A DNA stretch of 64,000 bases from Cryptomeria japonica. Taxonomy: Eukaryota > Streptophyta > Pinopsida > Cupressales > Cupressaceae. Of the stretch, positions 1 to 11,296 are shown piece after piece. The first letter of the stretch is position 1. Every line of letters starts with the position of its first letter. The notes under the pieces were generated by a model. The model worked only from the letters and a program-made list of their open reading frames with translations, had not been told where the DNA came from and did not search any database. The stretch spans positions 18,765,932 through 18,829,931 of the forward strand of contig NC_081412.1 of NCBI RefSeq assembly GCF_030272615.1, given 5' to 3'. Position numbers and translations under genes: made by a program.

Positions 1-3000
1 GTCATATGGTGTTCTATGACCCCTTAGGACACCATATTACCCCATACAGCACCTTATAATCCCTAACAACACCATATGGTGTCCTAAGGGGTCATATGGT
101 GTTATATGACCCCTTATGACACCATATGACCCCTAATGACAACATATGGTTTCCTAAGGGGTGACATGGTGTTCTATGACCCCTTGGGACACCATATGAC
201 CCCTAAAAACACCATATGGTGTCCAAAGGGGTCATATGGTGTTCTATGTCCTCTTAAGACATCATATGACCCATCACCACACTATATAGTGTCCTACGGG
301 GTCATATGGTACCCCAAGGGGTCATAGAACACCAAATGACTCCTTAGGGCACCATATGACCCCTAATAACATCAGATGACCCCTTAGGACATCATATGGT
401 GTTGTTAGGAGTCATATGGTGTCCTAAGGGGTCATAGAACACCATATGACCCTTAACAACACCATATGACCCCTAATGACACCATATGGTGTCATTAGGG
501 GTCATATGGTTTCATAAAGGGTCATATGGTGTCCTAATGGGTCATAGAATATCATATGACCCCTTAGGACACCATATGACCCCTAACGACATCATATTGT
601 GTCTTGAGGGGTCATATGGTGTCACAAGTGGTCATGTCATGTACTAGGATGTTAAAAGGGGTCATATGGTGTCTGAGGGGGTCATATAACACCATATGAC
701 CCCTCAAGACACCATATGATCCCTTAGGACACTATATGGTGTCCTTAGGGGTCATATGGTGTCCTAAGGGGTCATATGGTGTCGTTAGGGGTCATATGGT
801 GTTCTATGACCCCTTAGGACACCATATGACCCCTAGGACCACCATATGTGTCTTGAGGGGTCATATGGTGTTGTTAGGTGTCATATGGTATCATTAGGGG
901 TCATATTGTGGCCTAAGGGGTCAAATGGTGTTCTATGACCCCTTAGGACACCATATAACCCATAACGACACCATATGGTGTCCTAAGGCATCATATGGTG
1001 TCCTTAGGGGTCATATGATGTCCTTAGGGGTCATATGGTGTTCTATGACCCCTTAAGACACCATATGACCCCTTAGGACATGTCATATGGTGTCGTTAGG
1101 GGTCATATGGTATTGTATGACCCATTAGGAGACCATATGACCCCTAAAGACATCATACAGTGCCGTTAGGTGTTGTATGGTGTCCTAAGGGATCATACAG
1201 TGTCCTAAGGGGTTATATGATGTTCTATGACCCCTTAGGACACCATCAAACTCCTTAGGACATCATATGACCCTCAAGGACACTATATGGTGTCCTAAGG
1301 GGTCATATGGTGTTCTATATCTACTTAGGACATGATATGACCCCTAAGGACACCATATGGTGTCCTAAGGGGTCATCTAATGTCGTTACGGATCATATGG
1401 TGTCCTAAGGAGTCATATGGTGTTCTATATCCCCTTGGGATACCATATGACCCCTTAGTACACCATATGGTGTCGTGAGGGGTAATATGGGGTCATATAA
1501 TGTCCTAAGGGGACATAGAACACCATATGACCCCTTAGGATAGCATATGGTGTCGTGAGGGTTCATATGGTGTTGTATGGGGTCATATGATGTCCTAAGG
1601 GGACATAGAACATCATATGACCCCTTAGGACACCATATGATGTTTTTAGGGGTAATATGGTGTCTTGAGGGTTCATATGGTGTCCCAAGGGGTCATATAA
1701 CACCATATAACCCCTTAGGACACCATATGTTGTCATTAGGGGTCATATGGTTTCCTAAAGTTTCATAAAACACCATATGACCCCTTAGGAAACCATATGG
1801 TGTTGTTGGGGATTATATGGTGTTGTATGGGGTCATATGGTGTCCTAAGGGGTCATAAAACACCATATGACCCCTTAGGACACCATATGACCCCTTAGAA
1901 AATCATATGACCCCTTAGGACACCATATGGTGATGTTAGGGGTCATACGGTTTCCTAAGGGGTGATATAATACCATATGACCCATTAGGACACTATATGG
2001 CCCCTTAGGATACCATATGACATGTCCTAAGGGGTCATATGGTGTCTCAAGGGATCATAGAACACTATATGACCCCTAAGGACATCATATGACCTCTAAG
2101 GACATCATATGACCCCTTAGGACACCATATGGTGTTGTTAGGGGTAATATGGCATCCTCAGGGGTCATAGAACAACATATGACCCCTTAGAATATAATAT
2201 GACCCCTAACAACACCATATGACCCCTAACGACACAATATGAACCCTTAGGACACCATATGGTGTACTTAGGGGTCATATGGTGCCCTAAGAGGTCATAG
2301 AACACCATATGACCTCTTATGACACCATATGACCCCTTAGGACACCATATGACCCCTAATGACACCATATGGTGTCGTTAGGGGTCATATGGTGTCCTAA
2401 GGGGTCATATGGCATCCTAATGGATCATAGAATACCATATGACCCCTTAAGACACTATATAACCCATAATGACACCATATGACACCTTAGGACACCATAT
2501 GACCCCTTAAGACACCATATGACCCCTAACAACACCATATGGTGTCCTAAGAGGTCATATGGTGTCCTGAGGGGTCATATGGTGTTCTATGATCTCCTAG
2601 GACACCATATGACCCCTTTTAATATTCTAGTACATGACATGACCACTTGTGACACCATTTGACCCCTCAAGACACAATATGGTGTCGTTAGGGGTCATAT
2701 GGTGTCTTAAGGGGTCATATGGTATTTTATGACCCATTAGGGCACCATATGACCCCTTAGGACACCATATTACCCCTAATGACACCATATGTCCCCTTAC
2801 AATACCATATGACCCCTAATGACACCATATGATATCGTTAGGGGTCATATGGTGTCATAAGGGGTTCATATAGTGTCATAAGGGGTCATAGAACACCATA
2901 TGACCCCTTAGGACACTATATGGTGTCGTTAGGGGTTGTATGGTATCATTAGGGGTCATATGGTGTCCTAAGGGGCCATATAATGTCCTTAGGGGTCATA

Positions 3001-3268
3001 AACACCAAATAACCCCTTAGGAAACCATATGAATCTTTAGGACATCATATGGTGTCATTGGAACTCATATGGTGTTGTAAGAGATCATATGGTATCCTAA
3101 GGGGTCATAGAACACCATATGACCCCTTAGGACACCATATGACCCATAATGACACCATATGACCCCTTAGGACATCATATGACTTGTAACGACACCATAT
3201 GTTGTCCTAAGAGGTCATATGGTGTCCTAAGATAGATAGTAATGGTTTCCTAAGGGGTCGTATGGCCC
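1..3268. repeat. 20-bp minisatellite with alternating unit orientation
   Basis: About 160 copies of a 20-bp unit, GGTGTCCTAAGGGGTCATAT, occur in both orientations. Runs of one to several direct units are followed by runs of the reverse complement. One kind of junction is the perfect palindrome GACACCATATGGTGTC; the other is GGGGTCATAGAACACC or its complement. Units vary mainly in the centre (CCTAAGG, CGTTAGG, CATTAGG). The left end is outside the window. No convincing gene is present; the short open frames are by-products of the repeat. Confidence 0.95.
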
Positions 3269-3304
3269 ACAATGCTCCTACACATACCCAGATGGGTTAT
3301 ATAG

Positions 3305-5045
3305 AGATATAATATACTTAGAGGGGGAGAGAGGCATGCGAGACCTACATAGGTTGAGGGAGAGAGAGAGGGTTGAGATAGATGGAGGGGGATAGAGAGA
3401 GGTTGGTAATGAGATATGGATGGAGATGTAGATAGGTGGAGAGAGAATGAGAAAGAAACCTACAGAGGGGTAGAGAGGGTGTGATGGAAAGTTGATGATG
3501 TAGATGGTAGAGAGAGATGGGGATAAGGAGGGAGAGGGAGAAGGGAATACAAAAATGGAGATGCCTATAAATGGGAGGGAGGGATAAGAGGAGAGATGAA
3601 AGAATAAAGATAGAGAAGAGTATGAGGGGATTGAAGGAGAGGTAGACATGGAGGGACTGCAAGACCTAGGGAAGCAGAAGATAGAGAGGTGGGGGGAAGG
3701 AGAGAAGAGGAGGAGAGAGTTCAAAAATAAATAGGGGTAAAGGGGGAGGGAGATAGAGGGGAAGAGATAGGGACAGAACTACATTGTGAAAAAGGGATGA
3801 GAGGCCTAGATGAAAAGAAAGAGGAATGAGATAGATAGAGGGGTGGAGAGAGAGGTGAGTAATGCGACATGATGCAGAGGTAGATAGGTGGAGAAGAAGG
3901 ATGTGATAAACCTAGAGAGGTGAGAGAGAGTTGATGACCTATAATGTAGAGAGAGAGAATAAAAGAGGAAGAGAGAATAAAAAAGTGGGGGAGTGAGATA
4001 TATATGGGGGTATGTATGGATGGGGAGGCAGAGAGGAAGATGGGAAGAAATGAAGGGAGGGACCTAGAGAGGGGAGGGAGGGAGAAGAGAAGAGATAGAA
4101 GAGAAAAGAGAGGAGTAAGAGGGGATGGATGGAGAGGTAGGCATGGAGGGAGTGAGAGACCTATGGAAGGAGGAGATAATGAGGTTAGGGGAGGAAGAGA
4201 AAAGGAGGGATTTCATAAAGGGATAGGGTTAAGGAGGAGGGAGAGAGAGGTAGAGAGGGACATAGAGAACTATAGAGGGGGCATATAGATAGATGAGAGA
4301 CCTAGATGGATAGAGAGGAGTGAGATAGATAGAGGGGGATAAAGAGAGATGGGTAACGAGACCTATATGCAGAGGTAGATAGGTGGAGAGGAAGGGAGGG
4401 AGAAACCTAGAGAGGGGAGAGAGGGTGGGATGGAGAGGTAATGACCTAGAAAATTAAGATAGAGAATAAGAGAGGGAGAGAGAAGACGTGAGAGTGGGAA
4501 AGGGAGATAGAGAGGGAGAGAGGAAGAAAGGAAGGTAGAGACCTAGAGAGGGGAGGGAGGGAGAATAGAAGAGATAGAAGAACAAAGAGATGAGTAAGAG
4601 GAGATGGACAAAGAGGTAGACATGGAGAGAGTGAGAGACCTAGAGAATGAGGATATAGATAGGTTTAGAGAGAGAGAGAAGAGAGGGAGAGAGTTCATAA
4701 ATAGATAGAGGTAAGGAGAAGGGAGAGAAAGGTGGAGAGGGAGGGAGAGAACTAGAGGGTGGACAATTAGATAAGTGAGAAACTAGGAAGGGGAGAGAAA
4801 GGTGGGTAATAATATAGGGAGGGAGAGATAGTGAGGTGAATAGGGAGGGAGGGACAACCCTAAGTATGGGGAGAGAGATGATAAAAGGGATAGGTAGTGA
4901 CCAAGAGAAAGGAGTGGGAGGGGAGAGAAACAATAAGAGAGTGGGAGAGAAGAGGGAGGAAGAGAGTCAAGGATAGAGAAGTGAGAGAGACAAGAGAGGG
5001 AGAGAGATAGGTCAAGATTTTGGAAAAGATAAAGAGAGTGAGATA
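3305..5045. repeat. Purine-rich (GA) tract with about 480-495-bp period
   Basis: The plus strand is overwhelmingly A and G (GAGAGAGG, GGGAGGGAG, TAGATAGAGG) for about 1.7 kb. A longer repeat is superimposed. The marker GGTAGACATGGAG and its variants start at 3641, 4136 and 4615 (spacings 495 and 479). A second marker, GTAGATAGGTGGAG, recurs near 3429, 3881 and 4375. Open frames here on either strand are biased-composition artefacts (Ser/Pro/Leu-rich or Arg/Glu/Gly-rich). Confidence 0.9.
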
Positions 5046-5221
5046 AATAGCTAAAGAAGGCTAATAGGAGTATGTTGATTACTAAAATTTGACTAAATAT
5101 AAAATTTATATGATCCTATAAAAACTAGAATCTACATTATGTCCTATAGAGCTATACTTAAATGTTATATTTCATGTATATATTCTCCTTCGGGGGTGGA
5201 TATAACTTGTGCCCAGATTTA
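5046..5221. other. Short AT-rich unassigned stretch
   Basis: Sequence between the purine tract and the first piece of element A. It is AT-rich and nothing recognisable is seen. Similarity to element B begins at about 5222, so this is probably the flank against which element A is truncated. Confidence 0.5.
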
Positions 5222-5444
5222 GCTTGAGCAATTCTTATGATTTTCTCGAACTGAGCACAATTAACTTCAGAATGTGCAGCGGTGTCATGCAACCTAAACG
5301 AATTTGTTATCAAATTCATATCAGCAAGGTTAACACTTTGGGTATGGTTTGGGCTATCTCATGCGTCGGGGTGAACATGGTTCACCCCACCGTTATTTGG
5401 ACCCATATTCCACTGTCGATTATAAGGTTTTTTGTTATACCTTT
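5222..5444 (-). pseudogene. Element A gag, 3' piece (Cys/His knuckle region)
   Basis: This closely matches element B at about 43425-43650 and continues the gag of element A that resumes at 29884. In the minus-strand frame it carries the C-terminal gag segment with a Cys/His pattern of the type W-C-K-L-H-D...H-S-E-x-N-C. It ends in CCTTT (5440-5444), the target-site duplication of T1. Everything of element A downstream of this point (PR, RT, integrase) is missing, so this is a broken remnant. Confidence 0.8.
5440..5444. repeat. T1 target-site duplication, left copy (CCTTT)
   Basis: CCTTT directly precedes the TG of the 5' LTR of T1. The same five bases follow the CA of the 3' LTR at 29879-29883, and the flanks join into the gag of element A exactly as in element B. 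Confidence 0.9.
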
Positions 5445-6805
5445 TGTAGTCACACAAATCTGTCCAGCTTAATTAAATAAATAAATGCTATTTATTTGAT
5501 TAAAAATCCACTAGCCATTAGTTAATTAAATTAATATTTAATTAATTCATCTCCAAACATTCTCCTGTTAATTAAATAAATTATTCAATTTATTTTAAAA
5601 CAAATTCCAATCAATTAAATAAATAAAATCTATTTATTTAATTAAATCCCCCTTTTCCTTTTTTAAATAAAACATTTATTTAAATCATTATCCCCCCACT
5701 TGCATTTTCCTACAAAAGCAACTTGCACACATTTATTGAAATAAATGAATTTTTATTTTAATAAAATCCTATTTTTCTTCACCCACCAAATCCAATTGCA
5801 TTCCTAAATCCCCTTCTAGATTTTTCTAACCCCTTCCTAATTAGCCTAATCCATCCCCTAATTATTGTCACATTCCTAAGCAAAATAGAGTCACTTCTCA
5901 AAGACTTCAAGAACTCTTTGAAAAGCATTTAATGCTTTGTGTGTTCAACAAATTAACCCCCAAAGTCTTCCAAGACCACTAATGGCTCTTACATGACCAT
6001 TTATGGCTCTTACATAACCATTTATGGTTATTTCAAACTGGTCTCCCCAAACATTTATTGCTTTGACCATGTTTATCCCTTTTTACATTTGCACAAGAGT
6101 TTATCCATTGGATAAAAGATTTATTCTTTGAATAAAGATTTTATTCATTCAACTAACCTTGACTTTAACTCCCAAGGTCATATCAAGCATTTAATGCTTA
6201 TTCCCTCTCCTCTCAACCTATCTCACATTGACACTTGTCATACTGGGATTGGGTTGAAAGCCCTCACATGGATTGAAAATCATTCAATCCTGACCCTTGT
6301 TGAGATTACTCAATCTCAACCATCCGTTGCTCCATTTTCCCTATAAATAGAGCCCATTTCTTCATAATCCAGATCCTGAAAACTTGTATGAATTTAACCT
6401 ATAGGCATTTTAGAGAGCATTTAGCATAGCAAACTAAAATCTTGTTATTTTGGTTAAAATCAATCATTTTAATAGCATCTAGTATTTAAGCTTTTCATTT
6501 TATATTTGGAGCAAATACTAAAATCTCAATCCTTCATAAGCATCCATAGTGCAAAAAGCTGTTGAGAGCTACACTATTTTGGAACTTGGAGAGGAGAGGA
6601 ACAAGGGAGAAGAAGCTAAGAGCATGCTAAGAGGCATTTGGAGATGCCTTATTATCTTTGTTTCATTTGTTAGATATATTAGCATGATTTTAGTATCTCT
6701 TTTGATATGCTTGTTTAGATTAGTTTTTAATTGACTAACACTAACTATTTCTTGTGTCTTGTGTTGTTTGTCATTTGCTAACCTTGTCCATTTTGCAGTG
6801 CATCA
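5445..6805 (+). repeat. T1 5' LTR
   Basis: It begins TGTAGTCACACAAATC and ends TGCATCA, 1,361 bp. It is repeated at 28519-29878 with roughly 3-4% differences by eye and, more diverged, at 51968-53443 (T2). The first 350 bp are rich in AATTAAATAAAT-type AT tracts. A TATA box lies at 6341-6350, leaving about 455 bp to the LTR end. Confidence 0.93.
6341..6350 (+). promoter_or_regulatory. TATA box of T1 5' LTR
   Basis: CTATAAATAG is conserved in all three family LTRs (6341, 29414, 52956) inside a well-conserved block, as expected for the LTR promoter. Confidence 0.7.
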
Positions 6806-6807
6806 TT

Positions 6808-6825
6808 TGGTGAACCCGACGTGAA
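6808..6825 (+). other. T1 primer-binding-site candidate
   Basis: TGGTGAACCCGACGTGAA starts two bases after the LTR end. The leading TGG would pair with the CCA end of a tRNA. T2 has a slightly changed version at 53446. I could not match it to a specific plant tRNA from memory. Confidence 0.6.
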
Positions 6826-8690
6826 TCCAAACACCAAAAAGATCATTTTTTTTTAACCAATAACATGTTTGAATGTTGAAATTGTCACACAAGTTGCGCT
6901 TTAGCACTATTGATCACGTTCTCACGCTATTGATACTTGTTGTTCTAGCACTACTGTTCTTACAATAGCACTATTGTATCAAGTTTAGCACTTTTGACAC
7001 TGTTTCGATGCTTTTGACATTGTTTTGACACTTTTCACCCTATTTCGGCATGTTTTCTCTTCTCTGTCTTTCTTTTTCTTTTAGCGTGTTTGTATTAAAT
7101 AGCGCTTCTGTTCAAACATAGACTAGCGCTATTGTAACAGAACATTGTAAAAAGGACCTTGTAATTGAAAAAGTGAAAGTTTTTAGGCTTGTGGAAGCCC
7201 CCCTTAGACATGGATTTTACTAACCGGTTGTTGTTTGTGCAGGTTTAAAAACTCACCCTTTAAAATCATAAACTTTATTTTGGTGTTTTAAAACTTGAAC
7301 AAACAAAATTTCCTTGCTTTCTAGTTAGGGTCACTTGTTTCTTTGGTGCATTAAAACTGAACAAAACAAACATTTGTTTTCTTGCAAGTTAGGAAACACA
7401 CTTCATTTGGGGCTTAAAATCAACACTTCTATTTTCCTTGCATCAAAAGAATTTACAATCCACACTTCTATTTTTGGTGCACATAAAATAGACAATCAAC
7501 TTGTTTAAAACTTTTTGCAAAGCGATTTTTCTTTATACGTGCTTCAAATTCAGTTGACCAGGATTTCCACTTTCTAGATTACAACACATTTTGCCATTGA
7601 AGTTAAAAAGAACACCATGACTGTTGGAGCAACATCTCCAAATAGTTAGATCACATTGCAATGGTAGATTAAAAAGAACAAGTGTTTTTCATGCTTGGCA
7701 CACTTGTGCAAAAAGTCAGTCGAGTGGTCCCACTTCTAACACACACTATCCTCTCCCTTGGCTTTTGTGGTCCTAGGTGCAAGAGAAAAGTGTTAGTAAC
7801 ACTCAAACATTTTTATCTTTTTAAGAGAGGCCTGCCAAGAGACACATCACTCTTGGGAATGACCTCATGCGGTAAATCCTTTGAGCTGCTATAGAAATCA
7901 GGTGAGAGAGAAAGTTGTAGCCTTGGGTATAGCTATTCCTACAGTGTAACTGGCCGAAAGGACAAATGGGCCCCACCACTAGTTACAAGGCTCTTAAGTG
8001 AGTCACTGTAGAATGAACTTATGTCCAAAAACATCGAACATGACTAAACACCTTTAAAGTAGTAGCCCACCCATTCTATTGATTGAGGATATTTGCGATA
8101 TAATTTAGTGCAAGAGCATAGATGGTTTTGCTCTCAAGATACTCACCATACATATTTCCTTGAGTAGAAACATAGCTTTTTGAAAAGTCACTTGTGGCTT
8201 GATAAAAGTGGTGACTCCCACATCATAGGTATCATCTATTTGTTATGCTCGTGCAAGACTTATTATATCACATATTTACCTACCAAGGCGGGATTCATAA
8301 GGTATGTAGTACCAAAGTTGAAGAAATATCAAGATGTGGGCTAAATTTATCACAACTGGCCATTTGACCTTAGGGATAAAAAGTGTTTGAAGTGTGTTTG
8401 TTTTAGTTGAGACCACGTGCAAATTGAGCTGACTTCAAGCTTTGGAAATACACCTTAAAATACATCTAAAGGAAGGGTCATATAAAAGTCCAAGGATTGG
8501 GTTGATCTAGACCCATACTCATTTGTGCCTTTGAGGCTACATTCTTGTGTTTGTGTGCTTGCTTTGTTTTCTTGTCAAAGAAAAAATTAGAAAAATCACT
8601 TCCAAAAACAAAGTATTCATCCAACCAAACATTTCTCAAAACAACCAAACACATCAAGAACAAAGTGCAAACAACAAAGGGTCAAATTTT
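6826..8690 (+). other. T1 leader, first part, with AGCGCT-like motif cluster
   Basis: Non-coding leader. From about 6895 to 7140 it holds many copies of degenerate motifs built on TAGCGCTATTG, TAGCACTATTG and TTAGCACTTTTG, spaced roughly 15-30 bp apart. The stretch from about 7720 onward is conserved with T2 (from about 53740). T2 lacks roughly 600 bp corresponding to about 7150-7720. No convincing gene is seen before about 8550. Confidence 0.7.
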
Positions 8691-9074
8691 ATGACCATTC
8701 TTCACATCTTACGAAAGAAGAAGCGTCATTAGAATATCAACTTGAAAAGAAGACCATTAAGCTCAAAGGCTTTGATCAAAAGGAGAAAATTCTTTTATCT
8801 AAATAGACAAATCTTTGTCTCCCATAGAGTTTTTCTGTGTCACATGCGCCTCTACCTTCAAGGCAAAACAAACGAATTTGATTCAGAATCATTGAACCGC
8901 AGAGCTTTTATGCAATATAGAGCTCTGAGGTATCACAAAAACCAAGGAGGTAAGATTAGTCCCAACTTTTTCCCAAACGTCTGTATCACATACAACACAG
9001 CTCGAGAAATACCACCAACACCCAAAAGGGAAGAGGTAGAGTTTGTCCCATTTGTGACACAAATTTTTTATTAA
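8691..9074 (+). pseudogene. Small conserved ORF upstream of T1 gag (function unknown)
   Basis: An open frame from ATG at 8691 to TAA at 9072-9074, interrupted once by TAG at 8730-8732. The frame is also open upstream of this ATG, back to about 8547. The product is small and basic (KRRKFF, HRVFL, YHKNQGGK) and ends in an acidic then aromatic tail (EEVEFVPFV). T2 carries the same ORF at 54650-55061. Over 107 aligned codons without any gap, 82 residues are identical; about 34 of those codons differ silently, against 25 replacements. That excess of silent change indicates the frame was under protein-level selection. No domain is recognised, there is no obvious membrane segment, and gag starts 450 bp downstream. 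The true start is uncertain because T2 has ATT where T1 has ATG. Confidence 0.7.
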
Positions 9075-9526
9075 AGTTAAAAACATTTTCATCCATCATC
9101 TTATTCATACATCATCACTTCATCATCAATCTGTTCCAACTCTCAAAACATTAAGAGGTTCTTGTCCCAAGTTCTCTTTTTTAAGATATTGCTTGAATCA
9201 AACACATCACATCACTTTTTAGATTGTTTCTACATCTAGGATAAGCTCATCCTAAGAGACACATCTACGCAGGTTAAAACTAGTTCATGAGTGAATCCTC
9301 TCATTACTAGGTAGTTAAATCTGTAACACATCTCAGATTTCTCTACACCTTATCACATCAAATCTTATCAAAATACACAAGTAATTCAAAGAAGGAATTT
9401 CGGTTACATCTACCTTAAAAGTGCTAGAGATCTACATGCAACACAACTCACCAATCATCAAATCTCTCATTTCATCAACAACTCATCATCATTTTCACAC
9501 AACTTAAACAAAAGCTTACAAGCAAA
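9075..9526 (+). other. T1 leader, second part
   Basis: AT-rich stretch with many CATCATC/CAAAACA tracts between the small ORF and gag. It is colinear with T2 55062-55489 but with small indels, unlike the gap-free ORF before it. No gene seen. Confidence 0.6.
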
Positions 9527-11296
9527 ATGGCCCAAACCCGATCACAGTCAAGGCAACAAGAAATAGAAATGGAAGAAGAAGAAGAAGAGGAAAATCTCAA
9601 TGAATTTCAAGAAGCACTTGGAGGAAATATGAATGACAAAAACCCAAGTACTCCTACTCCTGCAACAATAGAAAGGGCCCAACATAACCCTCTCTTTAGC
9701 AGACTTTTTGACAAAATACTCAGGAGCAATGTGGATGCTCACTTTTTAAAGCTCGCTGAAGAAGGAGCAAGACTCCCCTCTAACTTTGATCTTTCCCAAT
9801 TAAGACAAGCATCAGAATGAAAAAGTTGCCATGAAGAGGAAAGAGGTAGAGATCCCATCAGATATAACATTCCTTGAGGTAACCCACCACCTCCTCCTCC
9901 AAATGAAATGGAGATGTTGCGGCAACAAGTCGAGAATCTCACCCAACAGCTTCATAGTAGTGTCAAGACTAACCAATTCTCACTCAATGACATTTGTCCC
10001 TATCCTTTTGATAGAAATCTTTATATGCCACCCTTTCCATGAGGATTCGAAACACCCAAATTTGAAAAATATAGAGGAAAGGGAGATCCCCGTGATCATG
10101 TCAGAGAATTTCATTCCGCTTGTCTCGAAGTGGCATATGAAGACACATACCTAATGCACCTTTTTCCCCAAAGCTTGGGAGGAACAACCACATCATGGTT
10201 TTCCCAACTATCAGGTGGCATTAGAACATTTGAGGAACTCATCCAGAAATTCCTCGCTCATTACTCTCATAACATTGGACGCGACATCACCATGGCTGAT
10301 CTATGCAACAACAAACAAAAACCAGGTGAACTTTTCTCAGTATTCCTGCAACGATGGCATCAAATATCTAGCAGACATTCTCTTCAGTTACCAGAACAAG
10401 AACTAGTGGAAATATTCATTTCCAACTTAAACGAAGAAATGGAATTTCACTTGGATGTCAAAGAGATAGACTCTTTTAATGATATGATCACCAAGGGTTT
10501 GAAATGTGAATGGGCACTTATCAAGAAAGGACTCATCAAAATCTTTAATGAACCAAAGGATGGTCCTCGCCCACGCTTCAATAGTGATAAACCAAGCTTC
10601 TAGAACAAAAACAAGAATATCGTCAACGATGGGGTTGTGGATGCCAGGACTATAAAAAGTGCACAACTTGTGGTTCAGTTTGCAGGACAGAATCCTCCAC
10701 CTCAGAATAACACAAATGTTCCTTCCAATCAAGGTCGCATCACATCTCATGATGAACCAAGACCTCATCAGCAAAAACAAAAATGAACATACACTCCCTT
10801 AGGGGAACCCATTAAAACAGTATTGCGACAACTCATTTCTCAAAATTTGGTCACTCTACCGAAAACATCAAACTATGAACCTCAAGTCAAACCTGCATGG
10901 TGGAGAGATACAGAACACTGTGATTTCCACCAAGGAAGAGGACACAAGACAAGTAATTGTCACCGATTAAAAGATCTTATTCAGGATCTTATTGACCGAG
11001 GAGAAATTGAAATTGAAGGACATGACCCAAAAACAACAAATAATGATCATCTGATGTTCAAAAATCCACTTCCATCACAAGATCAAAGGGGTCCTTCCAC
11101 TTCTAGGCGAGGCACTGATACCACAGATTATACACAAGCTATGTATAATTACACTGTAAACCATCTGTATGATGCCAATGAACAAGTTGTAACTATAACC
11201 TTCAAAAATTCCAACTCAAATTGCAATGTTGTTACGCATCGCGGTAAGGTTACCTTAAAGGCAGCTCCACAAGGCACCACCTCCATACCAAAGTAG
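9527..11296 (+). pseudogene. T1 gag
   Basis: The frame starts at ATG 9527 (MAQTRSQSRQQE), followed by an acidic Glu run and, about 190 codons in, the gag core (…FETPKFEKY…DPRDHVREFHSACL…). This is the retrotransposon gag fold that coats element RNA. A Cys/His motif lies near 10917-10965 (C-D-F-H…G-H…N-C-H). The frame is uninterrupted except for in-frame stops at 9818, 9875, 10040, 10601, 10784 and 11294. Several are TGA where the family context suggests Arg (CGA). Gag continues in the same frame into PR, so the original product was probably a Gag-Pol polyprotein. T2 retains only the first 70 or so codons. Confidence 0.85.

Noticed and set aside
136-2368. Short open frames within the minisatellite
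   Set aside because: They exist only because the 20-bp unit lacks stops in some phases; sequences such as G-S-Y-G-V are the translated repeat.
1-3268. CRISPR-like array
   Set aside because: The repeats are contiguous with no unique spacers, units invert, and the surroundings are plant retrotransposons.
3278-4933. Open frames of up to 148 codons in the purine tract
   Set aside because: Ser/Pro/Leu-rich or Arg/Glu/Gly-rich translations of GA repeats, with no start context or family likeness.
5209-5472. Plus-strand open frame of 87 codons
   Set aside because: It is the opposite strand of the element A gag and crosses the T1 LTR boundary.
6549-6734. Plus-strand open frame in the T1 LTR, also at 29622
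   Set aside because: Present in both T1 LTRs, which are near-identical, so conservation proves nothing. In T2 the region does not keep the frame.
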